Shown: positions 35,258-47,957 of the stretch, piece by piece
Layout: each line of letters opens with the position of its first letter
Numbering within the stretch: position 1 is the first letter of the stretch
DNA from: Phytophthora hibernalis
Lineage: Eukaryota; Oomycota; Peronosporomycetes; Peronosporales; Peronosporaceae
NCBI GenBank assembly: GCA_012656075.1
Contig: JAAKBF010000088.1
Location: forward strand, 124,001-188,000
DNA length: 64,000 bases
Direction: 5' to 3'
The notes under the pieces: model-generated
The model's database searches: none
What the model was told of the DNA's origin: nothing
The model's input: only the letters and a program-made list of their open reading frames with translations
Translations under genes and position numbers: made by a program

Positions 35258-35639
35258 CGATGAGTCGATGAGCGGGTCCGAAGCGAAGAAACTTGAACTT
35301 GGAGGTCCAACGACGTAAGAACAGCGCTCCTGCAACAGCGCTCGAGGAGGTCGACGACACTTGAGGAGCAAATAAGCTCGCAGTGATGAGCCAACTCGAC
35401 GAGACGGCGGTAGCTGTAGCGGCGCAACGGGAAGCTGTTAATAGAACACACGCGGCGGGTTAGATGACCATCGACGAGAACAAGGGGCATGCCACGCGCG
35501 GGAGGCTTACCTGGTCAGCGAGAGAAGCAGTGGTGTCCTCGACGGGCTTCATGAAGATGACAGCACTTGACTCGACGAGATTTCTAACCGAAGGAAAGTT
35601 GGAGAGCGGAGTGATGGTTGAGACACTCACCAGCCTGGC

Positions 35640-35658
35640 TCGTATCACGCCCGGGGCA
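35640..35658 (-). other. Candidate primer-binding site of gag-only element
   Basis: The minus strand reads TGCCCCGGGCGTGATACG two bases inside the LTR edge. Its place matches the primer site of the neighbouring gypsy element (TGGTGCCGCGACCCGGG), but the TGG that would pair with the tRNA CCA end is incomplete. Tentative. Confidence 0.35.
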
Positions 35659-35660
35659 GT

Positions 35661-36170
35661 TGTGGTGTAGGGAAATCCAGATTTTGGGTAACCCTACACT
35701 AGGAATGCCTAAGTTAGACCAGTGGGTATATCGCACTCAAGAGGATCAAGTGGATACACCGCCAAGTGGATACATTGCACTCAATAGGGAACGGACTTAA
35801 TCGGGAACCGCACTTAGCTGAACTTAGCGAAGGACGGACTCAGTGATGGACGGACTCGGCGATAATCGACTCGGCGAAAGCTCGACCCGGCGAAAGTTGG
35901 ACTCGGTGAAAGTTGACTTGGCGAGACTATGCCTGAGGGAATAAATCAGGATCTGGGCGAAGAGTCGCCGTGAGGTGAGAAACAGCTCGACCCCAAGAGA
36001 CGGAGCTGGGCGAAGAGTCGCAGGGAGATCTGTAACAACTCCATTTCATTAGATATTTGTATAGGACCGATAGAAGAACATAGGGAAGAGCCCGACGGGG
36101 TTCTCCAAAGACATAGAGATAACAATCAGAGCAGAATCTTCTTAGTCCAAGAACAGCGTACACTTTTCCG
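35661..36170 (-). repeat. 5' LTR of gag-only element
   Basis: On the plus strand it begins TGTGGTGTAGGG, close to the LTR edge TGTCGTGTAGG of the gypsy element at 38727. The body is rich in CTCGGCGAA-type words. The distal end is not defined; sequence resembling the next element's coding region begins somewhere after 36130. Confidence 0.4.
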
Positions 36171-36674
36171 GTAAGTCCTGGGCTGGATTATGTCTGCCGT
36201 CGTTCCCCGAGAGGCATAGCTTGTAGGGGAGCCGTTTGCTAGCGCCAGGAGATCAAGGTCGCCCGGGTTGGAACTTCTCGCTACCAAGCGAAGACAAGTG
36301 TCGTCGATTCGACCTGCCGGTGGGTCTGCACAACCCAGGACACCGTAATCTCCTAGCTGGGCGTAATCTGCGCTGGTGACCTGTAAATGCGCTCGCGCGC
36401 TGCCGTCCGAGGGCACAGGGTTTCGCACGGAGACTGCCCCGCTCAGGCGTGTCTCTGGAGATTTTGGAGCTTGGTACCCGTTGGAACAACACTCAACTGA
36501 AACCCGGCTGGGGCGAACCGCAAAGGACACTGCGCAAGCCCAACATCGCCGACCTGACTCGGCGAATTGTTGTGCTGTTGCGTGGAAGCCGAACTAACGA
36601 CGTTTTCTGTGAATCACAACACCACAGATGCATATTCATCGTCCGAGTACCTGTCTGAGCCTCGGTCGCCCCTG

Positions 36675-38600
36675 CTAGAGTATAACCTTCGGTATCATCG
36701 TAACCTCCACTCGATGCCTCTGCAGGTTTCGCAGATCGACCGAGCCGTTCACATTCAACACAGCGACCATGTCTGTCAGTGCCTCAGCAAGAGTAATCCT
36801 CGGTCGGTATTGGCGATCGTCTCGACGTCGGTTGTCATCCCGATACCGATCTTCCCGACGTCGACCATCCTCTCGGTCACGCCGGTAGGGGTTCCGCGAA
36901 TCCTCGGAGCGTCCATCGTCGCGGCGACGACTATCATCCTGGCCCTTGAGGCGTCGCACCGAGAACTCGCGTCCCTTTTCCCGCTCGCGACGTCGGGGAT
37001 ATCATTTATCATGTCTTCCAGGTCGTGAATATTCTTGACCCGCACGTGACACAAACGCTCTTCCAAGGCCCGGTCTTCGCACGTATCGAGGAAGTGTTCA
37101 ACATGATCCTTGACCTCACGACCGCCGTGTTCAAATTGTACCCCGTCGCTCCTGGCGTAGCCGTTTAGCCGGTTCAGATAGTCGCAAACATGCTCCTTCT
37201 CTACACGCCTCGCCGAGCAGTACCGTGCTTTCCCCGATTGATTAAATCGGGAACAGTAGTACTTGATGAACGCATCACTCAACAATTTCCACGTTCGTCT
37301 CGTCTTCCGCGGTAGTTGTCGGTACCAATGCAGGGCGCCATCTTGGAGGCTCAACTCGAACGCTATGCACCATTCATTCGGTGGCGTGTGCTTTCCGTTC
37401 ATCTCATAGATGAAGGCTCGGAACCATTGCATTGACTTCTCGCTCTTGTCTCGGAGGCCGAGATAGGGCTTGATGTTGCCCAACGGTAGGTGCGTCGCGA
37501 TTTCAAGCCTCGGTGTGGAACTCTTATTTTCCATCGAGCTGAGTTCATGCCCATTCTCCAGTAACGTTACCCCTTGGTCTTCCACGTCGACCGAGTCGTC
37601 GTCCGAGGAGTCGTCGTGCGTATCGACGCGTCGGTTCATCGTCCGACCTATACTTCGGCCTGCCGTCGGAGTGGTCCGTGTACCCTTGGAGCCCTTGCCA
37701 GCTGCTCGGTATGGTCCGCTGACCGAGGCGTTACCATGTCCGAAACTTGAAAGTACGCCGAAGTGGTCCTTTCGCCGAGAACACACCCGTCCCCGACCAA
37801 CTACTCTGGCTGACGCCCAGGAGTTGGCGGTAGCGGATTGTTTATGGATCCAGCTCCTCATTCGTGCATGGGAGGCTCGTCCGACGGTTAGAGTCCCGCT
37901 CAGGTACACCGAAGACCGTCCGGAGCTTCTTCTTCCACTTACGTAACGAAAGCGTGGCTTCGTCGATCATCCAACCTTGAAGGTCGGCCTCGGTGGGTAG
38001 CGCTTGAGGCTCGCAACCCATAGCACGGAACAGTTGCACTGTGTCCTCGGTCACCTGCTGAATGCTCCACGATTCCACTGGGACGAATAGTTCTGCCCCG
38101 AGTTCCATCCACACGGCTTATCGAATTGATTTTGGCGCAAAGGCTCGCATCCACTTGCTCTTCGTCATCATCACCTCCATGCATCTTCCCAAAACCTTGT
38201 TGGCAGTCGGAGTGTCCCCATTATATGGAGGCCGACTGCCGGTCGACCGAGAACTCGCGTCCTCGGTCATCGTCAGCGATCGGAAATCGCCGAGTCCATC
38301 TTCGTTGTCCTCGTGAGCTGGTTCAGGACCATCCACTTCGTCCAACGCTTCGGTGAGGTTTCGCGCGAGCGACCTCACCCCTCCGCTACGTCCTGCTGAG
38401 ACGGTAGCGGCTTCCGAAACCTCGGACATCGCTGTCGCTTCTTCGAGTTATTCGTCTTCATCTTCTTCTTTGGCTTCAGAGTAGTCCATCCGCACGTCGA
38501 AGCTGTCCGAACGCTCGTTTATCGACTCCAAAGTACTTGGGGTCGCGAGTGTTGAACCGGGCCTCACCGAATCCTCGGTGCGCCCTCCGCTCGACTTCAT
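36675..38600 (-). pseudogene. Gypsy Gag protein, frame changes at both ends
   Basis: The central frame (37909-36776) holds the Retrotrans_gag core: MQWFRAFIYEMNGKHTPPNE, LSLQDGALHWYRQLPRKTRR, LLSDAFIKYYCSRFNQSGKA and HVCDYLNRLNGYARSDG. Upstream is an acidic Ser-rich region (DTHDDSSDDDSVDVEDQG). Downstream, after a frame change near 36960, an Arg/Asp-rich tract (RRDDGRSEDSRNPYRRDRED) would bind nucleic acid in place of a zinc knuckle. The N-terminal part lies in other frames at 38429-38118 and 38114-37842 (EALDEVDGPEPAHEDNEDG; FRAMGCEPQALPTEADLQGW). The capsid-core assignment is strong; the true start is uncertain. Confidence 0.75.
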
Positions 38601-38702
38601 CTACGTTTCTGGTACCGCTGACTTCGCTCCTTCTCTTGTCTTCTCTCGAATGCTCGTTAGGGTAAGAACGTATTTACAACCACGACACACAGAAAGTCAT
38701 TC

Positions 38703-38724
38703 CCAATCCCGGGTCGCGGCACCA
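38703..38724 (-). other. Primer-binding site of gypsy element
   Basis: The minus strand reads TGGTGCCGCGACCCGGGATT, two bases inside the LTR. Its complement ends GGGTCGCGGCACCA, a plausible tRNA 3' end with CCA, a seven-base acceptor strand and T-arm bases. The tRNA identity was not determined. Confidence 0.7.
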
Positions 38725-38726
38725 GT

Positions 38727-39611
38727 TGTCGTGTAGGATCACGCAGAAATGTTCACTACCAAACGGTATGAGTCCCACCAACAACACCCGCTTCCCTTCG
38801 TCAGGTCAACGAGCGTTGGATCAAACCTGAAGACCAGGAACAATCCCTTACGCCAGGTTGGATGTGAACCCTCTGTACACCTAGGTTGTATTAGGCCAAC
38901 CCAATAACCTGCACCACTAGCCACGAGCGTGGGCTAGTATGCAATATTGCGCTTTCGCGCGAACCCCGCAGTCCCTCAGAAGGAAGAGTACCGGCTGTCA
39001 AGCCTAATACGGGTTTGCCGAGGTAAAATCTCGGCGGGTAGTAAAATGCGTATTGAACACTCGGTTCCACTATAATATATGGTAAACGACGCTTCTCGTC
39101 GCTCCTAACACTCGGCCACTCTAATCTCTTGGACTGACCAGCGACAAACCCTCTGTTCAATGTACCTTAGGCTCGCTGACCAGCATCCCACAAGCCGAGC
39201 GTATCCAGACCCTAACATAAGCTAGCTAGACTTACCGAAGACGGACTTAACCCTTGGTGACTTGGGGGAAGACTGCTGATTTATGTATGTTGATCTATGG
39301 CTATGAGAGCCTCTGTAGTCAATCCTATAGCTAGTCCTATATCTAAATACAAATAGCCACTGTGAACCGATCCGAGTATGTGATCCTGTACCCGGCTCTA
39401 AAAGACCGAGGGTACGAAACTGAAATGGGTCGGCAAGGTTGCCCTTGCTGAAAGAAAGTGACCGGCGTGCCCTGATTGGCGGATTACATTCCCCGCGCCA
39501 CAGTGACCACGATAGTTTAGTGACCGAGGCCTCGGTCGGGTATAATAAATTCCCGGCTGAGGGTACGAACCTCGTTTGTACTGGCGACCGAGCGCCCCAT
39601 CCAACACCACA
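38727..39611 (-). repeat. 5' LTR of gypsy element
   Basis: The plus strand begins TGTCGTGTAGG and ends CCAACACCACA; 9 of 11 bases are inverted-complementary, with TG and CA ends. Length about 885 bp. No second LTR is present in the window. Confidence 0.6.
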
Positions 39612-40028
39612 CGAGTATCATCAAGCCAAGGGCTATTCACATCCTGTATGAGCTGCAACTTTGAAGATAACACTTCTTCTGAATTTGATACGTGTGGTAT
39701 CTTCCCATTGTCGTGGATCAAGACGATGGGAAAGCTAATCAACTTTGAACGAAATGGCTTGCCACACTCTGTTTTTCTTGCCCCGTGGCTACGCGTTAAA
39801 GATATCGTACAGCGTGACTTGCTGGTGCTGCCTCCACCGCGAAAAGGAAAAGGGAGGAAGAGAAAAACCACCACAGTGGCTGGTCGAGTACTAACCGGAG
39901 AAATGCAGCGGTCCGATACGCCTCCGTCACAGAAGAACAAGAAGCAGCGCAAACTACGGGCTATGAAGGCGGTAAACGCCCGACTTGAGACTGCAGCAGA
40001 TCATGTGCTGTACGAGACAGTCGTTTAG
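39612..40028 (+). pseudogene. Possible C-terminal fragment of a MULE-type transposase
   Basis: One open frame with SCNFEDNTSSEFDTCGIFPL, then LVLPPPRKGKGRKRKTTTVA, then a Lys/Arg/Gln-rich tail (KNKKQRKLRAMKAVNARLE), ending TAG at 40026. The PPP plus GRxRK pattern and basic tail resemble the end of oomycete Mutator-like transposases. No catalytic residues are included, and the start runs into the LTR edge. This is a weak family guess. Confidence 0.3.
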
Positions 40029-41470
40029 GCACTGCACATTTTAATACACTTCTTCGTTTAATATGCATCGGGATTATTGCATTACACAGGTATGAACGTA
40101 CATAAATGAAATTCGGGGATCCCGGGCCTTAAGGACCGGGGATTCGCAGTTCTCGCGTGCAAACGGCGAGGCTCATGGTCTCTACCCAAATGTTGCAAGA
40201 TAGCTGCTCTCTTTAAGTTCATGGAGAACAGTACATGTAACACAATATACCTCATCATATTATTATTAAAAAAATAGCTGTTCTTGGTATTGCTTGAAAC
40301 AGAACTAGTGTTACATCGGAAATTTAGTTTAGGCCTTGCGTTCTTGAAAAGGGATATAGTTGCGCACCTTCGATGTCAACGAGATTAGTGAGGCGGATAT
40401 AGCAATGCGAGTAGAGCGCAACGCAAAAAGACTGAATTGGGTGTGTGCATACATGGAGGTTACCGATGTTACCGTATGTGGTCTAGGTTGCCTAGATCGA
40501 GCACCTCACTTCCCGCACTTGTTGTATTTCTGCGCCGTCATAGCACGCCATGCTACAAAACGGTTAACGTTACCCCATCCTTGCAAACACCACGGTTTAT
40601 CTACGCTACTACTGTGCCAACAGTCTGATAGCTCCTCTAGACTTTGTCGCTGGTTCATCACCGATGCTCAGAGGTGGTTTATAAAAAATTAATTTTACAC
40701 ATTACAAGAAAAAAATATTGGTCGCACTTGCCACTTAAAGTGATATCGAGTTTGACCAAACCATGGGTTGAAATACATCTGATAATTCTGCTGATAATTG
40801 CGTCTGATTAGGAACACCAGAATCCGCGTGCTTTAAAAAGATCGCATTTAAAATCAATTTAAAATTAAAATAGAAATAAACGCACCCTTCTATAACATTA
40901 AAGCGTAAAAATAACATAATTAGTCGTGCTAAACCCTCTACATGTAATATTAGTACAAATGTTTTAGTACTACCGACACGGTGCGCCGGCGAAATGGTGT
41001 GGCAACACAATTTTGTGTAATGTTGGTTGATGACAACACTCTCATCGTTGGGCACTTGACCTCTCAAATAAAATCAATTCAACGAGAGTGATGGTCAGTC
41101 TTTTACGTATTGATTGACTTAATGCAAGCTTTTAGTGGAAGTTTGCTAAACGTCTCATGCTATATTGCATTAGGGGTTTCATACCGGCATTTCCTTGTCA
41201 TATGGGCCTACCTAAATGCGTTTGTGATTAGGATAATCGACAAACGAAATTCGTCGTACCTAATCGAAACCTTACTGTAGACAACAAGTCTCCCCGTCTT
41301 GAAGGAGTATTGGTACATGTAGATGACGACAGAAAAACACTCATGATGTTCTGCAACCCGATTTGGATCCACTGATACTTCCCAGCATTTCCATAATGCA
41401 TCATGCATGTATTAGTTGACTCAAATTATGATACTGTTCTACTCATACTGTTCTACAGTGCGTAGTACCC
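40029..41470. other. Intergenic, AT-rich
   Basis: No recognisable gene or repeat. Short open frames on both strands (for example 40360-40692 plus and 41067-40735 minus) have no features I know. It lies downstream of the ASPM-like gene. Confidence 0.5.
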
Positions 41471-44400
41471 TTACCGTTCCAGCAGCACGGTAAGCTTCTC
41501 CATGATGGAAACGGCCTTCTTCGGGTTCACCTTCTTCATGAGGTTGTTCGTATTGCTCTTCTCAGGGATCTGGCTCACACGCCTATACGAGGCGGTGGCA
41601 TTGTACATTGCCAACTTCCTCGACAAAAGTTCCTGCAGCCCGCCCAGACGCTTCTCGGCTTCACTCCAGCTCTCTTGCACACCTGTGTTCCTCGCAGCCA
41701 GGGGCTTCAACAGCCCCAAGTAGTATGTGATAACATTCGCAGACAGCACGAACACGTGGTGCATGTCGCGATGAATGTGCAGCAGGTCAACCAACGTATC
41801 CAAAGCGCGCAGATCCACCTCTAGTCTGCCATTCGCGTCATCAGTAACCACCGCCCGCATCGGCTTGATCTTGTCAGTCGAGCGCCGATACACAGTCAGG
41901 TTCTTCAGCACCAACAAAAGTTGGTGCAGAAGCTCCACGTGCGGACGGCTGCGGTTGAGACCACGAATTGCTGCGAATATGGTCGACGAGATCTGGAGTT
42001 GAACGCACTTGTGGCAACATTCACGCGAGTACCGCGTGCACACTTCGATGGTGTGACTTGCGAACAACATATCCTGCAAGCGTTTGCCATGCAGCAGCAT
42101 ATGCAGAGCCAGATCCAGGCGCGAACCAAGCGTCTGAGGCTGCTCCGTTTGGACGCTCCTCTCTCCGTGGGACCTGACTCTCAACTGTTGCAAACTGATC
42201 GATGAAGTACTGGTACGTGGCTCTTGTCCAACCAAACTCATCTTGGATAACTTCTTGCGCTGCTGAGTAACTTGTGGTGTGCTGTGATGCAAACGAACCA
42301 AAGTTCCACGCCACCACGCCTGGAGCTTCCGCACCGCCACGAAATGAACGTTACGCTCCCGGCGGGGTATTATTACGTTTTGGCGAAGCCACTTGCCCAC
42401 AATACGCTCCGCACGCGCCTTCGCCATGACCAATGCCATCGCTTCCAACTCACGCTGACGCTTCTCTTCCGCTCTACGTTGGCGCTCCGCCCATTTGCAG
42501 CACATACCCAGCCACCAAACCTGCATCCTCTGGGCCGCAGTATCCATCTGCTGCTTGCGCTGGATTCGTGAGTTGACTACATTCCTCAGGCGGAATGACC
42601 GCCAGCACAATGAAATCTTATTCGCGTCGGCGATGCGCTTCATCATGATTCCAGCGTGGAGTTGGATCCAACGAGCACGCACCAGCAATGCACGCTTCCT
42701 GCGGTACTTCCTCATACGGTTTGTGAACCAGTACTCGATCTGCCAGCACGATATGAGATCACGCAGTCGCTGTAGTTGCGTCTGCAAAGCGTAAAAGTTG
42801 AAGCGGTGACGACGAGAAATCCACCCGCGCGCATACTTCTGGATGCTCACAGCTGTACGATGCAGGCGCAATGCTCGTCGAAATTTCGCCACTGCCAGCC
42901 ATGAGCGCATCGCGCGCTGAATAACCATATTACATGTACATGCCTTGGAATATCGCTGCTTCTCTTTAAATCCACGGAAGGCTGCTTGAACGACCGTAGC
43001 GGCAAGCATCCGCTTGTGGTGGGCATAAAATCGATACTTCGACTGAATGCGGTATGCAGCACGGTGTTCCACACTCTCCTGCAGACATCGAAGCCGGTCC
43101 GTGCGGATACACTCCTGCAGTTCCTCCTCCTCTCGCTGCATGCGATGGTAGCACAATAACATGTTTTGAAATACCATCAACGCACGGATCTGTCTCTGAC
43201 GACGCCATATTCGCACATTTTTCTGAACAAGACATACACTTTGACGAAGACTGGAGTACCAGCTCCTCACAAGCCAAGATCGCACCAAGGTCTGAATTCT
43301 TGTTGCAACCAGCGTTCGCTTCTGAAATCGATAGCTTTTGAAAACAGCTTGAAGGCGATGCGCAGCTCGCATTTCCACCTTGTGCTTAAACTCCTGCAAT
43401 TGCCTTTTGCGTCGCTGTTCTTCGGTCACCTTCATTCGGTGGTATGTCTTTTGCATTCTGTAAAATTGTAGCAATGCCGCTACGAGCCGTCTTCGACGCC
43501 ACCTGCGAAAGTTTCGCTGAAGCACTGTAACAGCACACTTCTCCTTCTGATACTGGAATTTCTGCTTGGTGCCACGGAACGCGCTTGCTAATTTTGTTGC
43601 TGCCACCTCACGTTTGTGCAGGGCGAACTTGCGGAAGCCTATCTGAACGCACTTGGCAGCACGGATTTCCACCTTGCGTTTGAGCTTGACTTGTTTCTTC
43701 TGCAGTTCCTTTCCCATCATCATTTGATCAAAGCGCTGCAAAGCTAGCGCTCGCTGATGCTCTTCGCGGCGAAGCTGGAAGGTCCTCCAAGTACTTTGAA
43801 TAACTCGTGCCGCACGGTGCAATTGTCGCCACGTCTGCATTCGTAGCGTTCGTCCTGCAGAATGCATGCAACCCTGTTGCCATGCAACTTGGATTCGAGT
43901 AGCAGCGTAATGTCGATCAGCGATCATTTGCTGCCGCAAAAGACGAGCTCCCTCCCTTGATAAATACTGCAGCCAGTTTCTCTCGATGATAGCGCAGCTC
44001 GCCTTCACACGCGTTCGACGCGCAACCCTGCTCTGCATGACCTCTTGGAATTGCCGTTCTTTCTCGCGTCTCCATTCCAGCTGCTTCCGCCAGTGGTACT
44101 GAATAACATGAACTGCGCCCACGGAATCTCCGTTAATCCGTAGTTGCCGGTGTGCTCGAAACGCTCGCTGAATGGAAACGACAGACTTCTGGAAGAGAAT
44201 ATAACGTCTCCGGGTCATCCACATTCGCGCTGTGCTCTTCACGAGGTGCGCAGCTCGCAATAGTTTGCGGCACTGGCGGATAGCAAGTCTTTTCTGGCTG
44301 GAAGTGTACCAAAACCGTTGAATAATGCGCGCGTTGACGTTTTTCTTGCGGTACAAGCGCAATCGAATCAGTGGACTCTTCCACCAGCGTTTCAATCTGG

Positions 44401-47212
44401 AGGCGGCGTGAATCTCGCTGTACGAATCCATCAGGCGTGACTGCAAGTAGCACACAAAAGTCACCACCATCTTCTCTTCTGGTGGGTTCTTGGTATTGTA
44501 CTGTTGTGGCATTAGTACTGGCACTTCTCCAAGCTGCTTGATCCGGTCGTTGATGATAGCAAAGTGCCGCTGTTCGTTGGTCAGAAGCGTCTTCTCGCGG
44601 AGCTGTCGAGCATCTTGATTGTGAAAGTCACTGGTTGTCGACAGCATATCCGATTTTGACAACAGCATCGGATGATAATAGTGCAGTAGGTAGCAGAGCG
44701 CCTTTCCGTCCGCAAAGGAAGCCGAGAAGTCACTTACACCGACATTGTAGTTAGCACAGACAGCACGGCACCACTCCAATAACAATCCGTAGCATTCGTG
44801 CTCGTCCGCATGAACAAGCGGTGTGTTTTGCTGTTGGAGGTCAAAGAAGTCCCTCGCTCGGAAACTCATTCGTTTGACAACGTTTAAGATCTCCTGTCTC
44901 ATGGTCTGGGCATCCACAAGGGACTGCAACTGGAAGGAACTGATGAGCTTCCACAGCAATGCTAAAGTCTTCTCCCGATGCCCATTTACAATGTCTTTGG
45001 CCAGCGTTTCCACCATCTTTTCATCAACCTTGTTGCGCAGCCCAGCAAACCCAGATGAGGTCACACGAACGCGTCCATTTATTCTGTGTTTCTTCTCGGC
45101 CTTGCCATTGTTGCTCTTCAGGTAATCCAGTACGTTCGCACCGCACTTATCTTGCAAAAAATGCAGGCAAATCTCGACATTATGAACTTTTTGTAATCGC
45201 GACAGAGCAGGCACACGCAAAAAGGATGATAAGCCCTTCGGCTGCGAGAAATCTCCATCCTGGTTCGTAAAGGGAGAGGTAGTCGCCGTGAGTACTTCCA
45301 TGAGTTTTGCAAGTCGGACGCCGTCACGCAGGTCGGTTTCAAGCTTTTGACCTCCAGATTAATTTCATCCAGTGCCGTCTGTTCGTGCTTCAGAGTATAG
45401 CCCAATTGCTTTAAGTGCTTATCGATACGACCTTCGCTTGACAAGAAGAGTCTGCAGAATTCAATCACGAACACATTCGAGTTCTTCGCCTGCAGCACGT
45501 CATCACCACTGTTGTTGTTGCGCTTGGTGATGTTGTTGCTGTTTTGATGTTTACTCGATGCGTTTTTGTTGTTGCTAGCGCAATTCGGAAAAGACACGGA
45601 AAGTGAGCGAACTTAGCGGCCTTGTGCTCGATCGCGCGGTCCAAAAAGATCACCAGCATAAGGAACTTTAGCATGAATGATTGCATCAGTGAATCAAAGT
45701 ATTCGCGGCCGTTGATGTTTTTCTTCGTGTTCTTGAACGCATTACCACCATCGTTGCGATCCGCAGTGGATCCATCGAGCGGTGTCATGAGATTCTTCAC
45801 CAATCGATAATTCTGCGCTACATGCGAGTCCTTGACCAAATGTTTCAAGATGATTCGGCGCAGTACGTGCGGCATTTTTCGGTCTGGTGGCGACGCCTTT
45901 TTTCCTTGACCGACTCGTGTGGCAGTGGTGGTGCTGAAAATTGACCGCAACGAGCATTTCTCCTGTCTCATTATTTGGCTTCCGAGCACAGTATACAGAC
46001 CCAAACAGAGCCATACTGGGTGATAGTTGTTCAGCAAGCTAATGAGCTCCTCTTGCAAGCCAACATCAGCATACACAGGACGATCCGCCCGGAAAGAAGC
46101 TTCTGGTTACCAATTTCATCTTGCAAATTAAACAGGATATCATCCATGGTTGGCAAGTGGTACAGTTCCACAGCAGCTTGTGCCCACTTAGACTCCATGC
46201 GTTTTTGTGCAAGCACACGGAGCGATGAGAAATCGGATCGTCGCCCCACTCCAGAAGGTTGTTCTTCGCTGCCGTCCTGCGCATCACCTCCGCTCAATCG
46301 CTGAGCGGTGCCGTCCAACAGAACGTAGTTAATCCATTTCGTGAAACCTTCCGTCTGCTTCGCCATCCAGTTCTCGTCGTAGACCTCCTGGCGCTGCTTC
46401 CACCAGGACCCCGAGAAAGGCTTCTTGGCGTAAGGTGGGTCTTGTGAGGAGGCACCAATTCTCGGCGTTAAAGCCTTCGCCATACCCATACGCGGTTCGC
46501 TTTTCTGTCGCTTTGATCCGTTCCGCGGCGGTGAAAACTCCATCGAGACGGAGGAGCGCCGCTTATCTCCCACTTTCGGTCTCGGCCTGGCCACAGGTTC
46601 CTGCTCAGGCTCACGATCGCTCAGACCTAGCGCACTCGATAAAGTGAAGGCGGAACTCCTCGACTCCGACGACGTCCTCGCAGTCAGCGGTCTTGTCGTC
46701 GCTGAAGGTATCCTGGGAAGCATCGGCTGCTTGGAAACTTGTGCCGAGGCTGGTCCACTACCACCAAACCTGACCAATCTAGGGACACGCGGCGTCGCCG
46801 TTCCCGTGGCCTTGCACAGCAACTTAAACCTGTCATTCACTGTGAACTTGAGCACGGCTGTCACCTGTTGTCCTACATCCACCGCCAGCGGTTCGAACGT
46901 CACTCTCAGCGTCACCGACTTTAGCGCGTCCACCACACACAAGTGCAGGTCGCACTTAAACCTCGTCTTTGACGGTACACTCTCTGCATCTCCATTTTTC
47001 ACCATAGCGCACCCTTCATACTTGACGCGTGCGTTGCCCAGCTCACTAGGGTTCTCCAGCGTCAACTGCCTGCTGCGTTTCTCGCCCAGCGGCACTGCAC
47101 CGAAGCGGAGGTGGCCGGTGTGACTGAAGTCGTCCACCAGCATCGTCTCCTGTTCCTTCTTCTCTTCCTCTTCCTCCAGCTCCAAACCTAGTGACGCGCC
47201 GTGAAGCTGCAT
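41471..47212 (-). CDS. ASPM-like spindle protein (ASH, CH and IQ repeats), three apparent one-base frameshifts
   Basis: ASPM/Asp proteins focus microtubule minus ends at spindle poles and bind calmodulin through IQ motifs. The N-terminus (ATG at 47212, first in-frame AUG after a stop) has an ASH-like region with HLRFGAVPLGEKRSRQLTLE, then ENWMAKQTEGFTKWINYVL, a family hallmark. After a frame change near 46080 come YADVGLQEELISLLNNY and VWLCLGLYTVLG. After another in an Asn/Thr-rich stretch near 45560 comes FCRLFLSSEGRIDKHLKQLG. After a third near 45337 come DGVRLAKLMEVLTAT and a second CH-like region (GVSDFSASFADGKALCYLLH). About 18-20 IQ-like motifs follow (for example ATRIQVAWQQG, AVSIQKYARGWISRRHR), then a helical ARM-like tail. 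Each break can be explained by one lost base. Stop at 41471. Confidence 0.9.
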
Positions 47213-47957
47213 TGCTCGCGCCTCAAAGTGCGTCACAGCTGCAGCCCTCGGGTCTCTGTCTTCGTCTGAGTCCTCATTATCAGCGTAAAAGGCTTCGGTG
47301 GAGAATCTTCGACTGGATTAGGGCGCTTGCCGAGTATGGACACAGGAAGCTGTTCTGTCAGAAGTGATGGTCCGGTCCCGTGCGTCATTGTGACGTTCGG
47401 GTGGCCTCAGAGAGCGGAAGGCGGTTCTCCTTGCCTTCGAGCGCTTGATCCGGAGATATCTCGACCGTTTCCGGTCCGTTAGAGGAATATATAGCGTCGG
47501 GGAATGCACAAGCGAACGGATCAACTGATGCGCGCGCCGCCCACTTACCAGAAGACCTGCTGGCGTCGCTAGCGCGGCGCATAAAGACGCTCCGTCTCCG
47601 CCGTTCCGCAACAAGAGGGCGCGCTTGGAATTTTACAGTTTGAATTTCACAATAACCAAGAATACAGAAATTACAAACTTCGTCAACATTAATACAAAAC
47701 CACTTCGGCTGTGGTTGCAGTTTACAAATGTTGCGAAATCTGTTCTGTTTACAGTTGAGGCTATGTGAGTAATTACGAATCCTTGTAAAAAGTGTAATTA
47801 CCCGCGCAACATTATACCGGATGTCGCTCGAAGGCTGTCGTTGGAGCAACCTCCAATATTCGCACTTAGCCGGGGAAAAGCGGCTCGCGGCCAACCAATG
47901 CCCTTGCCTTCCGTCGCAGTCGCGGGGCATTTATTTGCCGAAGCCCAAAGCGGAAGA
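47213..47957. promoter_or_regulatory. Divergent promoter region of ASPM-like and RPLP1 genes
   Basis: The two genes start 745 bp apart and face away from each other. No TATA box is obvious. Pyrimidine-rich stretches precede the RPLP1 start, as is common for ribosomal protein genes, but no specific site can be proved by eye. Confidence 0.4.

Larger units (their letters stand above)
19762..36170 (-). mobile_element. Gag-only LTR element carrying the 560-bp array
   Basis: On the minus strand: an LTR beginning at 35661, a candidate primer site, a gag-like coding region from about 35257, the tandem array (33567-21254) and a gag-like C-terminal region ending at 19762. No protease, RT, RNase H or integrase lies in this orientation, and no 3' LTR was found. 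The family is probably gypsy, judging by the LTR start, which resembles that of the element at 38727. The right boundary of the LTR is uncertain. Confidence 0.6.
36160..39611 (-). mobile_element. Ty3/gypsy element, 5' part only
   Basis: On the minus strand: LTR (39611-38727), tRNA primer site, then a gag gene, after which the element ends without protease or RT. The left side is replaced by the LTR region of the gag-only element. The left boundary is approximate. Region 36160-36670 has open frames (for example 36530-36126) that I cannot assign. Confidence 0.7.

Noticed and set aside
42021..45125. Plus-strand open frames opposite the ASPM-like gene
   Set aside because: They are short antisense shadows of the IQ-repeat coding sequence with no family resemblance.
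45118..45597. Separate small gene upstream of the ASPM-like main frame
   Set aside because: Its residues (FCRLFLSSEGRIDKHLKQLG) are part of the ASPM family between the N-terminal region and the CH domain; one added base joins the frames.
46031..47236. Start of the ASPM-like protein at 47236
   Set aside because: That codon is GTG; the first in-frame ATG is at 47212, with a stop upstream.
47841..47957. N-terminal extension of ribosomal protein P1
   Set aside because: The frame is open upstream, but P1 proteins start at MS-T-x-x, and the extra residues have no family support.
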